From Epiperipatus broadwayi (lineage: Eukaryota; Onychophora; Udeonychophora; Euonychophora; Peripatidae): a stretch of 64,000 nucleotides of DNA. Below the pieces are notes generated by a model. It made no database searches and was not told the DNA's origin. It saw only the letters and a program-made list of their open reading frames with translations. The position numbers and the translations under genes are program-made. How positions within the stretch are numbered: position 1 is the first letter of the stretch; every line of letters begins with the position of its first letter. Positions 35,701-50,700 of this stretch are shown here, piece after piece. The stretch spans positions 3,348,001 to 3,412,000 of the forward strand of contig JAQFVV010006310.1 in NCBI GenBank assembly GCA_028023455.1, read 5' to 3'.

Positions 35701-38700
35701 AAGTTATAAAATATAAATAAATAAATAAATACGTAAATATTCCCATAACTTCAGGTGATCAGACCAAAAGTTTTATTAAAGTCGTCAGTTTAAAATCCCT
35801 TTTTGTTAAGCATAACATTTTTCTTCATTTGTTTGTTTTAATTTATGGAGTCTATTCTGATATTTAAGAAACTGTAAATCCATCCTTGAAAATTTAGAAA
35901 CATTAAGTTTTCAATTTCTTTAGCTGCTTTATATTTCAAATTATTTAAGTTATATTTCTTCACCTTTCTAAAGACAGGTATTTCATGAGAGAGGACTTTA
36001 TGTACAGACGTAATTTTTTTTAACATAAGTTAAACACAATCCAGAAATGGCAGTTTAAGATTGATCACGTAACAGGCCAAAGATAAATAATCCACGCTAC
36101 ATTGTCCAGGGAAAATGGTACTCATACAAAGTGACTTAATCAACATGGGTTATTCTGATCATTTTATAACATTTATTTTTGTGCCTAACTTAGCTGTAAA
36201 ACAAAAGACAGACTGAAGATGCTGGGAAGAGCATGAGCTTTTAATAAAAATTTTAAATCACATTTTATTTAAACTGGCATTGTTTAAAAATAAATAAATT
36301 GTATTTATCATTTTTCTAAGCATTTTTTTTAATAGTTATTTTACTAATTACCATAACAAAAACATTTGTTAGAATACCAAAATATTTTATATAAATTTGA
36401 CATTTTAACAAAACAAAACTTAAATTATTTTTTTTAAAAAGAACAAAAATCCGATTTCAGTTATTCAAACTTTGAATAATTGAACTTTGAGTGTTAAATT
36501 TAGAGCCAATGCAAGCAAATTTCAAATCAGTGAACTAAAAGAAATCTTTCTCTCTTTTTAATTTATTTGTCTACTCTTTTTGTTTTTTTAGTGTTTTTAT
36601 TAAAACTGTTACCTCAAAAGTAACCAGTATTTAGCCACTTTTGTGGTCAACTAGGTATCTTGCTTTGCAACTGATACAACATATATTTCAAGATTCTGAT
36701 GTCATTAATAGATTCAACACAAGAAATGATTATTGATTGAGACAAAATATGTGTTAATAATGCACAACTAGAGAGATGAAAACTATTTAAAAAGACTGTT
36801 TTACAGTTGATATTCTAATCTTCAGAAACACTTCAATGAATTTAAATTAGCACTGCTAATTGTTTTAAAATGTTGAAAGACTTTGAGATAGTTCAAAGTT
36901 AACTGAGATCAATAAGATAACTGATATTCTGCTAAGATCTACCATAAAGATGATTGATACAAAAGAGCAGTAATTCACTAGTAAATTTCCAATTGAGATG
37001 ATATATGAAAAAAAGGATTAAGAAATTATTCTAAAATGATACACTAGGAAGAATGAAAATATCGGGAATTTTGTAAAATGTTACAAAAAGAAGTGAAACT
37101 GGTGTAAGAAAATATATCAATAAATTGAAAACAACATCTATAGAAGACAATATTGAAAGTAAAGTTATTCAGCAATAAGAAGAGATGAAACTATAATTAA
37201 AAAGAGGCATGACATCATGAAATGTGTGGAAAAGATCTAGAAATGGTTCCCAAATCTGTGGAGCATTAAAAGAAGAGTATACCCTCATTTTTATCCTGTT
37301 ACAATACTTTTGAGGAAATGTATGTGCATCAAAGATCAAGAATTATATTTTTATTTTGCTGTTTCATGTTTTTATAAAACTTATTAATGGTTTTTTTAAT
37401 ACATTATGATAAAAACTTTTAAAATGAGATGTTTTCACTTAAAATAAAAATGTAATTCTTGATTACAAAACATACATCTTTGATTAAACTTATTTCTTGG
37501 GACTATCTTTATCATCTAACATTAAATATTGATTGTCTTTAGAAATTTTTTTATATTTTATTTATTCAATTACATTCAACTGTTAATACACAGGTTAGTC
37601 CAACATTTAACTAAAATGCCATCATCACAAACATTCAGGCAAATACATTTTCGATGTATATATAATAAATAAAATCAAGTCATTTCATGACTTAACTTGA
37701 TAAGCTTGTGTTACAAAATAAAATGAGCATAGTAATAGCTCTAAACAACCTTTATCAATAAATGCCGCAATAGAAGGCATTCAAAATCTCTATCTAGAAT
37801 TATCCCCATCCCCAATGGGTTTCAAGCTGTTGATTATCATCAGTGAGGCGCTAGGATATTCAGACCCTAGATCCAAAATACCAACTCAAGGCCAGTAGTT
37901 AACTATTAAGTAGAAAATCTGAAATTTTCAGACACCTATGTCTTCAAATCCAGCTATCTAACTCAAATAGCTATATGGATTTGATTAATTTTCTGCTATA
38001 CCATGGGGATAATTCTATAGAGATTTTGAATGCCTTCTCTTACAGCATTTAGCAATAAAGCTTCTTTAGATGTATATATTTAAAATGTTGATTACTTATA
38101 TTACTCAGAGAATATATATGTTACAATGTAAAATTTGTAAATTTTAATATTTTCAAAGTTTAAATAATTCAATTGTTGATTGACCTTTATGTGTGTGTGT
38201 GTGCATACTTTTTTTATATTGTAATGCTTTGATAAAGACAGTATGATGTAGTTGAAACATTAAGAAAGATAACGTGGGTATTAAATAAATTTAAGAAAAT
38301 AAGCAGTGTATGTACATTTTCTGTATCATCTTGGAAAAAATAATATGATGAAGATATGAAAGAAACAAGAGATCATCTATAATTTTTCCTATAATTATTT
38401 CTTCTAAAATATTTTACGCATATAAAGAGAAATTGAAAGATATATTGAAGAGAGAAAAAAAGAATTGTTTAATGGGTTGTTTTGGAGAGAATAGAAGGTA
38501 GTAGTAGAAAGAACTAAGGAGATTGATTCTATTGGATGAAAAGAGATGGAGAAACAGTAAAATAAATAATATTAAGCTATAAAATGTTATGTTCTTGTCT
38601 AAAATTTAATAAATTGATCACTACATATTTTTATATAGTAACTTAGCTGAATATCATTTTATAAATTACAAAGCATCATTGATCACAAATAGTCTGAATA

Positions 38701-41700
38701 ATCCATAATCATATTCAAAATGTTCTCATAATGAATTCAGTACTTTTTATTGTAAAAGTCACTGATGATGTACATCTTTATTCTGTCTGTCAAAAATGGT
38801 CCTAGCAAACTTAACCTTGTTATTGTAGTATGTTTGCCTTAGGACTATTTGGCTTGTAATTTTTTTAAAAAACCATATCTAATAATTAAGATTGTTTTTA
38901 TTAGTGGCTTTTTTATAAAAAAATTTATGTTTTAAAATTAAAGTAATAACCAAATTTATTTGTCTAGCTGCTTTAAGTGATGTCTTAGCTGCTTTTACCA
39001 TACCTGAGAATGTGACTCGTATGGATGAGGCTCGAGATAATGCTGGAAACGACATGCTAAAGATGATGCAGCTAGTTTTTCCAATTGCAACCCAAATTCA
39101 AATGGAAGTGGTTCAAAAATATGGCTTTACAGGAAATGGTGATGGTGAGTTTTTTTCAAAATGCTTTGAGTAATATTGTCTTCCTTTCGATTCTTTTGTT
39201 ACAATTGAATACTGTATTGTGATATGTAATAATGTTAATATTTTAAGATATAGTTCACAAATTTATTTTATTAATACCATATTTTTAGTAAGTACTCAAA
39301 ATGCACACACATTGTAATTTCTAGATAGTAGGTATATGTATTTTATGTTTATAAATTATAGAATTCAATGGATTTTAATTATTGACTTTTACAAATTATC
39401 TTTAGACTTTTTTTTTTGTACTTTATTAAAATAAGAACTTATTTTCATCAGATTTTTCTAATTTTTTGAAAACCACTAAATATAAACTTTTTTTTTTTTA
39501 ATCATAAAATGTATATATAATCTTTAGTGTCTATGTAAATATATGGGACCATTAATAGAAGTGGGATTCCATCTCTATTGCTAAAAGGAGGTTGCCTTGA
39601 CAACTGTTTGAAATTCTTGATTATTATCTATATTGGGATTGTCTAAGTATTGATTAGTTTCTAATGATATAATTACTTGTATATAATTTGATCGTTTTAT
39701 AAATAAAGTCTCATGAGAACCTAAATTCATATTTTTTGTTTTTTAACAACAATAAAATGTAATTGATTTATTTCTAGAGAATTAATAAGTTTGAGCACTG
39801 GATAAATATTGAGCTTCAGACTCTAATACAATAATCAGAAAATACATAAAATAATTAAAATATTGAAAGAATATACAAAACTTATACGAAAGACAGGTTG
39901 CTTTAAAGATTAAGCTGAGACTTTAATAGAGATTTAAATCCTGGTTAGAATATGAAAACGTTTTATCTCGAGGCATAAGGTTAGGTTCGGCGGATGTCTC
40001 ACAGCAGCGCACACAGTTTATTTCACTTTTAAAGTTCCCAAAGAAGATTTTGGTTTCCATTTATATGTTTTGTAGTCTGGAGGCAATCTTAGGGATCAGT
40101 TCTTGTTCAGACTTTTAAGATATGATATTGAAGGAACACCTCAGAGTTCGTCTTTAGGTTGATTTATCAGTGAATATTATGGAAAAGATGCATCATGGTA
40201 AGTAGTTTTGGCATTCTGCAGATGATTGTTATTTAGAAAATAGTAGTCAATAATATAATTTCAGCAGAATTTCTTATTAGCAAACAGCAAAATGTGATAT
40301 TAGCACTGGTGGTATGTAGACACGGACAGTAATTTTTGAAAAATAAGACAGTATAGCATCTAGCATAAGGATCACTATTAGCATACTAAAAGCTGAATCA
40401 ATACTCGACAAGCAGAATAAAAATGAATAGTTGAAAATCCCAGGGCTATTTATGTAGACTCTTATCTCCCGCATCATCTTTAATTAGAAGTTTCTGCTTA
40501 GGGCAAATCTCTATCTCAGACTTAATCTTAATTAAAAACATATGACTAGGGCTCTTATTTTATTCAAAATTAATTTTAAAAAGTAAATGTAAAATTAGGT
40601 CTCAGCTTTCTTTTTAAAAATAAATTAAAATTAGATTATAATCAAAAATGAAAGAAACAGGAATGTAGTTAAAACTTATTAAAATTAAAATGCTTTTCTT
40701 TTTTCTTTAAAAGATTAAAACTTTTTAAATTAGATTTTTACAAATAGATAAAAAAAAAAAAGTGTCAAAAGAAACTTATTTTTAAACTAAAAAGTAAAAT
40801 TAGAGAATTTTAAAATATAGCTGCATATGTGCGCTATAACATAAAACTTTCAAATAGTTTTTTTTTTAAAACTTTATAAAAATAAATGCAGTTTTAATTT
40901 TGCGATGGAACTTTTGAAGTGGATAAAGTATCCCGTTCAGTATATATATATATTGTAATAGTACGGATTCCCTATGGAAGAAACAAGGTTGTCGCATCTC
41001 ACTATAATCACATTTGAGGTCTTCATATAGGATGCTATGGATAAAATGATTTAGCTTTAAATCTAAAATTGAATTCATTTCAAACAGGATAATTTAAAAT
41101 CAAATAGTTAATACAGACACAATTTAGACTAAATCATTCAATCTTCACCTTTATCAATTGTTCTATTATGATCAGAATTCAAACTCAGAGTAGGTTTTGT
41201 AATTAACTCTCTTCAGGGGTTTCCGTCAATTCTAGAATAATAACAGCACTCAATATAATCTCAATATATTTTTTTAATTTACTTCAACCAAGTTATTAGG
41301 ATATTAAATAACTATAATATATATGTGGGGGTATATATGTTTAACTTTATTTTGTTTCGTAAAATGAAAAAATGAATTAAATAAATTAGAAACTTCTTTA
41401 AATTTAAAATAAACTTTAACAATATTTATTAATGAATAACAATTCAAATTTATTTAATATAACAAAAAAAATTATCATAAGTGTTTTACTTACATTTCTA
41501 CTATTTTATAATATTAAATAATTAATACTTTCCTATAGTAGATATGTATCTCATAACACAAGCAGATTCTAATAATTTATAACATAATAAACAAATTTTT
41601 ATAATTAAAAAAAAAATTATAAAAATGCTAAACTAGCTAATCTTGATTTACTTTGTATACAAATAAATAGTAATATTATGCATTCTATATGAGAGAACTC

Positions 41701-44700
41701 TGACTTCATGAGACCATTCCTATGTATAGTCATCATTAAGAAATATGAAATCTTTCATACAAGATATTAGTCATTTACATAACTAATAAAACATTATCAT
41801 ATTAATTTAGTAACAACAAAGTTCTGTTATGACATAAATAAATCCAATATGAAGAATGATAAATTCTTACCTTCATATTAAGTTTACTTATATACCTCAG
41901 TTCATATCTCAGTCAAGTCACTTTCATTGAAAACCTAAATTTTATTAAATATAAAATAAAAAATATTTGTCATGATCTTCTATTCCTTTTCATTTAGTCT
42001 TTCTTAAATGAATTATTCTATTGGCAAACGGATTTTAATAACAAAGGAAATAAAATTAAATATTTTTTTTAAATGATTCATAAAGATGATGTGATGTAAT
42101 AAAAGTTTATATTAGTGTTCTCTTCATTTTTATATTTGTGAAATAGTGTTCGTTAAAAATAAAGTTCTTTATTTCTTGGTCATTAATCATCGCAGAGGCA
42201 ATCTATATATCCAGTTGTTCCAAAACATTCTTCTTGCATGATGTTGACATCTTCTTCCAGAAGTGATTTCATTACCAATTGGAGTTTCACTTAAATTATA
42301 TAGATGAAATTTATATAACTTTAGGCATTTCAATAGTAATAAGTAATTACATTTATCTTCGGTTAAAACAGTGACATTATATCCTATGACAAATGGTGTT
42401 TAGTCACGATGCATTTTTCTATAGGTGTAATCTTCTTAAATTAATTTTGGTTTAAGTATATAAATGTTTTCTGAAGAAATTTATCGGTTGGTTTACAATA
42501 GCGTGTTGAAACCACCGGAGGGCGTTATTTCTATGATAGCGCACAGAAATATGCCGTTTAGGTGGCCTCCTCCGCTGCTATCGAACGTTCTATTTCTAAT
42601 GCGTAAACCTAGAAATAGTCCGTTGATACGGGGGGGGGTACCGGCTGCTGTGTTTATTTCTACGCTAATGCACAGAAACATGACATTTAGCCAATCTGCC
42701 GCAGAAGCTATCGTGTCAGCTTACAGCTCAGATTTTTTGTGCTAAGCATTTTGGATGTGCGATCACATTTCACTTTTGGTTACAGTATTGTCTGAGGGTG
42801 GCTGGAATTCCGATTGTCAAAACTATTTTAATATTCATTAAGACCACCTCCCCCTCTATCTCGCATGTTTTAGGAAGGTTTACTAACTAACAATAATCAA
42901 AGTCTCATGCTTCCCTAGCCCCCATTTCCTGCCGAAAAAATGGGCCAAGTGTAGTTAAAAGCGCGATTCCTATCAAATCACGCTCTAAGTCACGTTTCGT
43001 GCGAGAACAACTGCGAGCTGATTAATCGAACGGCTGCTGGAACCGGGTTATCGAACAAAACAAGCTTGAAGCTGCATGCCTGCTGTTTTTTTTTTCCTGA
43101 AGAGCCTAAAAAGTTGCTTTTAATTGCTGTATAGATTGATGGTTTTTTTGGGAATTACCGTCAAAACTTGGTCAACATTCGAGTTGTTGGCGTTCCGTTC
43201 TGTTAGCAATTGGAAACACCTTCCCCCATCCTTTTCCCCCCTCTCCAAAGTTGTACTTTGGCTTGTAAATGTTACCGTTAAACGGACAATCGATTTATTT
43301 ATAATTTATTAAAATAAAACAACAAAACAAACCAAGAAAAAAAAAAAAAGAAGTTGAATCGGCTGATTTTTTTCTCGTACAATACCGAACCGAAAATAGA
43401 AAGGGTTTAATGAGAAGAATAAAAACAAACAAAAAATTGGTAACTACTTTTTAAAATTCATTTTTAATCGATGTTTTTTTTTGGGGGGGGTTTGCCAAAA
43501 TCGATTTGATAGCCGTCGTACTTTTTAAATGTGATAAACAACAACAACAAAAAAATACATAGACCAAAAAAAAAACCCGGCCCCTTTGAAAATATAAATA
43601 ATGAAAAGAATCAAAAAAAAAAAAAATTAAGTACTTTTTTTGTAAATTCATTTATTTGTAATTTTTTTTATGCATTTTTTTTTTTTTGGTTGTGTTTAAA
43701 AAATTTGTTTTGATATTACTTTTATAAATGCGATAAACAAAAAAAAAAAAATAATAACAAAGCCAACCAAAAAAAAAAAAAAGAAACCCGGCCCCGGCAA
43801 CATTATATTTATCTTTGTTTACAAACCGACCCCACCCTCCGGCAGTTTCAACACTCTATTGTAAAACAACCAATTTATCTATTTCAGAATTCCAAATTAG
43901 AACGATTTTATAAGCTTTTCTAATTAATAATATATATGTAATTTTGTTTGGAAATATGAATAATATTAATTAAAAGTTACTCTTCTATTTGAGTGATATT
44001 AGAATTTATTTTCTAATAAAACTTTTATCAATAAGCAAATCATTCAAATTATTAATCTATCCTTTAAAAGTATTCTTTATTCGAACACAGTAAAATTATT
44101 GTACACAGTGGTTAGTACAGACAAAAGATAGAATTCCTTAATAAATTATCTAATTCAATACTTATAGTAGAATCAACTTCCTGTAGCATGTACTGCATAT
44201 AACACTTGGTTTTCACGATTTTTACATTCTATAATTATTAATTATATTACTAACTAATAATTGAATTGAATTTCTTTTCCTTTGTGTTAGTTGCTAGGCT
44301 GCGACTTATCCTTAAGGTTATCTCTATGTCAACATCTTGGTTAATGAATTTATTAGTTTTAACAAGTTTTATATGAATGAATGAAAAAATAATTTTTGTT
44401 TTAATTTTATTAAAACTATATAAAAAAAATGTATATACTAATCATATATCCTTATGTGATAGTTTTACGTACTCTCACGATATATATATCAGAGAATTTT
44501 AAAAATGAAACATCTCTACTATGTAAAATTAAAAGCAGTCACTTTAAAATCAATTTATACTTATTGTTCTGAATATCTTTGTATTAAAAAAAAATTTAAA
44601 AACAGTAGGTAATGATCATTTTCCTACTGTAAAAAGTTATTGAATATGGAAGATGGAGAAAATTATTAATTTCAATAAAAAGAAAACAAGTAATTTCTTA

Positions 44701-47700
44701 TAAAATTAGTTTTTCATTTCTCATAACCAGATTGGAATACTAAGATCATTACTAATAGTTAGCTAGATCTAATCTAGGATACTTTGAATAACTCCAGCCA
44801 AAATGAAGAAATTTCACCTATTTAAATGTCAGCGAAATTACAAGATTATATTATTACCATAATGGACTTTTAACCAGTTAACAATGTAACTATTTTCATT
44901 AATCTCATTCATTCTTAGTTAAACTTATATTTGATTACTGAAAATTGGATTTTATGTATATGGATTTATATATGTGCATTGTTTGTTCTTTTAATAGTTA
45001 CATATGTTCGCATCCATATAGAATACATTCCTATCAGTTTAATGAGTCAGAACAAGTCATCCCTGTATAAATTGTATATGTACTAAATTAGTTTTAGGAC
45101 CAAAAGTCTACTCCTTATAATTAATGTATAGATTTATTTAGTTAGAGTGAGGACCAAAAGGCCATATCTTTGTAGTTATTATTATATAAGCAGTTATGTT
45201 TAAGATTAGGCTCTAAAAACATACCATTCCTTATGATTATTGTGATAAAGATAACATTGATGTCTATCCCATGTAGGACATATGTGTAAGTACTAGGAGA
45301 CATGCAAGCCAAAGAAATGTTTGTATTTATGGATTCATACATGCATAGAATTATATTCAAGTTTATTGAAGTCAGGGTTAAAGATACGGTAAATGTTATA
45401 TTATCTATGAATATATTAATACTGGGATGTATAAATATTAAAGGACTTTGTTACAAAAAAAAGTATATCAATTAATGATACTTTGTAAATAAATTAGTTA
45501 CATGATGTTAATTTTATTAAAAAAAATAAATTGTATATCAATTAATAACTATACTTGATAAATTATTACATGATTTGTTTCTTTATTTATGTAAAATTGT
45601 ATGGTCTACTATCATTCATCAGTTTAGCCCAGCATTACAAATGGGGCTGTGTAATTGTTATATAAGTTTTTGGGTCATATTTTAAAACATGATAAATTTT
45701 TACAAAATATTTTGAAAGGCAAAATTTTAGGAAGAATATTGAGAAGTAGGCCAAGAATATCCTATCTTAAAAATGTGATCAGTGAAATTGTATGTTTTTT
45801 GTATGCAGATTATGAAACAAATTGCTGAAGATACAATGATATGGTGCAATGACAAGGCACTGCCTTTAGAAGCTGATAATGATAGTTTATGTATATATTT
45901 AAATATTTATTAATAACAATTTATACATTTTAAAATAAAGAATATGTTTATATTTGTCAGAATATTTTTATATAGCAATAGTTAAAACAATAATTTGTGG
46001 AATTAATGATAATTTGTCTGGACGCTTGATTTAAACTGAAAAATAAACCATTCTTCTACAGCAATGGTGGCCAACCCCATGCGATTGGTCTTCTAAGCAC
46101 CCATGATACATTTTCTAAAAAATACATTTTAAATGTCATTTCTCTCTTTTTTTTTTAAATGTGTAAAGATATATAAATAATAATTTTATAATAAAAATAT
46201 AAAAACATTAATATTGCCATCCAATCAAGGTATTGTTCTTGCCTCAATTAGCTCTCTTTTTCTTACTATTTTGCTGCATGTGCAACATTTAAGAATTTGT
46301 TGAATTGCATATGTCATGTTGAATAGTTGTTTCTAACATTTCATGAATTTGTAATTATTTTTTATTAAAATTACTTGTTTATAACAATAGAAAAAGAAAC
46401 CCATCACTAACATCTCTGAAGCAGCATTAAATAAACGGCCTCATTTTTACGGACTTACAAGAAGAATGAGATGAATATCATTTTGTGGAAATAAAGGATG
46501 GCAGATGTCTTTTCTGAAATCGCAACGTAACAAAAAAAATATAATATTAAAAGACATTTTAAGGAATTGTGTAAAGAAATGCAGGCTCAACCTTTTCATT
46601 AATATGTACCTATTAAAAGATAAGTTTAAGTAATTGAAATGCAATTTCACAAATAAATTGTTTTTGTAATTATATGTATTATAATAGTTCACTTTAATTA
46701 TGTTTGTGATTTTATTCTATTGGTTTCTAACAATCTCTCCAGTTGGAATCTGATTGTGGACCCCAGGTTCAAATCTTATAGAATCTTTTTTTAATTATTA
46801 TTAGTTTGAAAAATAAGTGGATAAATTTTTAATTTTATTAAAATTATTGGTAATCAGGCGGCTCCCAGATTTCAGATGATTACCCAATTACTTACTAGCA
46901 ACTTATATGAATTACTAGGAAGCAGTAAAATAAATATTAAGTGAAACACAAACAAATGTGTTTTTAGGAGACAATAATTCATGATTGTAGCAAGTCCAAG
47001 AACCAAAGATATAAATTTTAATACATTGAGATCTTGGAATTGTCTATTAGATGACATTTTTTATACAAAAAAATTTATGAAAAACTTAAAAAAATATGAT
47101 GAAAAAAGAAATGAAATTATTTTACAAAATAAAATAGTTGATTCATAGTCTAAAAAAATAACACCAAAAAAATGAATTTGATTGGCATTTACTTAAAAAA
47201 TGTGATAATGGTAATATTTGCAAAAAAAAAAATTAGCAAAAACTCAATTTATATTTAACAAAAAATGATATGAATAGACTTTTTAGGAATTTGTGTTCAA
47301 AAATTAAATTTTAGAATTATGAATTTATAAAAAATATTGGAAAATTCAATCTTAATAGAGTAAATAATTATTAAAACAATATTTAATTAGTATTTTTAAA
47401 AAAGGGTTATATGGGATTAAAACCAAGGACCCAATATTTTTCCAAAGGGTAAATACATATTAATAATTTTTATTAGTCTTTTATTAGACTAGCGATTATC
47501 CAATAGTAAATAATATTTCTGTAATGTAATTTTCACTATACCACTCTCATGCAAGCTAGGGATTGGCTTCTATCCACTTTTAACATCTTTGTAAATCAAG
47601 TCTAGTCAATGATGTCATATCAAATCATTATATATTTTGATAACATGATTCTTCTTTCTTGCATCCACAATGCCTATTAAAATTTTTCATTGTGCTCAAT

Positions 47701-50700
47701 TTCAAAAAAGTTGGCCATATTTGTCCCACAGTAATTTGTGCATGGATGTATTTATTATTTTTAATTGTTTATCAAAACAATCATAACTCCATTAATTTAC
47801 TTATAATGTTAGGTATTAGTGGCATATTGTCTTAGTTGTGGTTTTAATCCATCAGTTGCATTTAACAAGAACAAAGAAATATTTTTCATATAAATCAAAA
47901 TGAACACTAAAAAATAAAATTTTATCTAATGGCAGAAAATATATACATTGATGGAACTGTCATGTGGTTATCACAGTAGTTTGAAAGTTAAAGATTCATA
48001 GATTGAAGCTAATGCTTGAACATCCTGCTGAGTAACTAACTATTCAATTATCTTTTATTGCAAATAGTATATTACTTCTTGCTATATTAATAAATAAATG
48101 TTTCCACTTACTGCTTTATTATAACATTGTTTTATTAGAAGAAAAGGTGAAGAGATAATTGATTTAAAAAGTGGACATGTACTGTACTACAAAGGCATAA
48201 TCATTGGAAGTGCAAGTGGAGTAGGATTCATTATTAATAAAAAGTGTGAAAATTGATGGCATATCAGAATGGTAAGATTAGTTAGCTAAATGCAGATAAT
48301 TCAGGTTTGTGCCCCAACAATTGTGATGAAGATGTAGAGGATTTTTATATGGATGTACAAAAAGGTTTTGAGACCAAACCTTTTAAAATTGTCATATAAG
48401 ACTTTAATGCTAGAATTGATAAACAATTGAAAGTGCTGTAGATAAATTTTATTATGATGATAGACTTGTGGAGTTCTCAGAAAAAGAAAAACTTTATATT
48501 ATGAATTCTTTTTTTTTTTTTTTTGAGAAAAATGCTAAATGGAAATGATCCTGGAAAGCATCCAAATGAAGCTATAGCAGAATTGGATTATATTTTGACT
48601 AATAGACAATATGTATTTCAAGATTGTAATGTTCTTAATAAATTGAACAAAGGAAGTATTGTTTAGCGAGATGTAAGTTAATGCATAACTGGAGACATAA
48701 ATTATTGAGAAAAACAGTATTCACAGTTGATATCCTTAATCTTCAGAAACATGTCAATGAATTTAAATTAGAACTTGCAAATCATTTTCAAATATTAACA
48801 GATTTTGAACATGAGTCAGATTTCAATGAAATCAATAGGAAGATTACTGGTACACTTTTAAAAACTGCAACATAGGTAGTCGGTACAATATATAGCAGCA
48901 GTTGACCAGTAAAATTTCTACTAAGACGACAATTCATAAGAAAAACAAGAACATGAAAATATAAATTGAATATCTAGAATTTTGTAAAATGATGCAAAAG
49001 AGTTGATGATATAAGAAAGTATAATTGTGAATTAGTAAGGCAAGTTGTAGAAGAGAATAATAATATCATGGTATTGATAGGAAACATTTCTGCAATAAGA
49101 AAGAGATGATATCATGAGGTGTAGAAAAGTTCTGTCAAGAATATCTTTTGAATTATCTAGGATTTTAAATGAAGTGAGAAATGCAATTAAATCTATGAAG
49201 GAGGAAAAAGTTCCACGTAATGGGAATTATAATCAATATCTTAAAAGAAACTGAATAGAAAAAAATTTGCCAAAGTTATATACCAAATGTCTAAATGATA
49301 AAGATCTACCAGATAGTTAGAAGAATGCAGTATTAATATTACTTATAAAAAGTGTTAGGAACGATATTAGAAATTATAAACCTATCAGTCTTTTATCAGT
49401 TCTATACAACAATTTTTAACAAGATAATTACAGCTTATCTACAATGAACTTGGAATTTTAACCAACCAAAAGAACAAGCTGGATTTAATAGTGGTTTTAG
49501 TACAGTGGATATCCAAGTATTGAGAGAAGGTATAGAAAAGATCAGTGAATATGAGTTGCTATTATGTTTTGGATTTGTAGATAATGAAAAGCCATTTGAT
49601 TCTATAAGTATTTCTTTAATAATTAAAGCATTGGATCATCGGGGTATAGATCCAGAATATTATCATATTTTCAAGAATATTAATGCAGTAGCAGCAATTA
49701 ATTACATAATAGTATTAAGAGAAGATCAATATTGAGGAGGGTGTTCATCAAAGTGATTCCATATCTTCAAAACTTTTTATAGCAGTTTTGCAAAAAATAT
49801 TTTGTGGATTGAAATGGGAAACTAAGTAAGTAAAAGTAAATAGAGATTATTTAAGTCATTTATACTTTTCAGATGATGTAATTGTTTTCGCAAATAATGC
49901 TTTAAAGTTTTAGGAAATGTTGCCGGTCATCAAATGAAAGTAAGAAAATAAGACTAATGATAAATGTTAAAAAGACTAAAATAATGTTCAATGGATTTTC
50001 TCAAAAGAAAATAAAGATAATGATAAGTTAGAAGTTAACAACTACAAATACCTTGGTCAGCTTATGGAAACATAATGGATGAAATTAATCATAAAATTAA
50101 ACTTGATTGGACTTTGGTAGAAATAATATTGAAAGGAAATATGCCTATGTATTTGAAAAGGTCTTAATAAATGTTTTACTAGTTCTTATTTATGGATCTG
50201 AAACTTTGACACTTTACAGAAGAGCAATACAGAGATTTCAGACCATTCAACAAATTATGGAGATACATGTTAGGAATAACAAGAAAAGATCATATTACTG
50301 ACATCATCGAAAGAATTAATAGACTGGAGTGGACTTGGGCTGGACATAATTGCTAGAAGAGATGATAATAGATGGACCGTGGGAATCTGAAATTGGATTC
50401 CAAAAGATTGTAAGACATAGAAAGAGAGCACATGCGAAATGGATGGATGAAATAAATAAGCGTAATGTGGAGAAGGCTAGAGATCAGAAAAAATGGACTG
50501 AACTTGGAGAGACCTTCATCCTGCAGTGAATCAATAATAGTTGAAAATGATATTTACTGTATAAATAAAACATGTCCATATATATCTATTATTCACAGTA
50601 AACAAATAGAATTAATCTTTTCTCTTATACTATCATTGCAATAACAAGTAATATCTTAATTTCATATTTCTCTTTTGATTTTAGGTGTGGTCTGTTTTGC

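Larger units (their letters stand above)
32744..38967 (+). other. C10 intron 1 (6.2 kb)
   Basis: Bounded by gtaagt and ttgtctag. It contains a SINE-like sequence (35385-35690), an RTE-like fragment (36675-37280), part of the foldback family (37560-37650), an inverted repeat (37755-38056) and a GT microsatellite at 38191-38203. From 32.75 to 35.38 kb I see no delimited element, apart from a repeat scrap at about 33750-33780 and an unassigned segment of more balanced composition at about 34970-35290. Confidence 0.85.
42478..43879. mobile_element. 1386-bp DNA transposon with 8-bp target-site duplication
   Basis: The element occupies 42486-43871. Its ends are inverted repeats of about 37 bp: ggttggtttacaatagcgtg at the left, and the reverse complement of the right end, ggttgttttacaatagagtg, continuing through gttgaaac and ccggaggg. 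The 8-bp sequence aatttatc flanks both sides, at 42478-42485 and 43872-43879. The interior is much more GC-rich and CpG-containing than the window average, and has long A and T runs. No transposase was found, so it is non-autonomous. An 8-bp duplication fits hAT, P, Merlin or Mutator-like groups, and the GGTTG terminus does not decide among them. The open frames at 42464-42745 lie across the end and are not considered genes. Confidence 0.88.
39145..50684 (+). other. C10 intron 2 (11.5 kb)
   Basis: Bounded by gtgagt and a pyrimidine-rich acceptor ending gattttag. It holds a decayed LINE fragment (39960-40520), a complete 1386-bp DNA transposon (42486-43871), a foldback-family fragment (47455-47610) and a long RTE-like copy (48135-50540) that ends only about 145 bp before exon 3. 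From 40.5 to 42.48 kb and from 43.9 to 47.4 kb nothing else could be named, except a possible single hAT-like end at about 46059. Confidence 0.85.

Noticed and set aside
42464-42745. 93-codon + strand and 62-codon - strand frames
   Set aside because: They run over the end and subterminal repeats of the DNA transposon and match no family that I recognise. They arise because this segment is GC-richer.
46059-46076. hAT-type terminal repeat (cagcaatggtggccaacc)
   Set aside because: Only one end was found within several kilobases and no 8-bp duplication could be paired, so no element is annotated.
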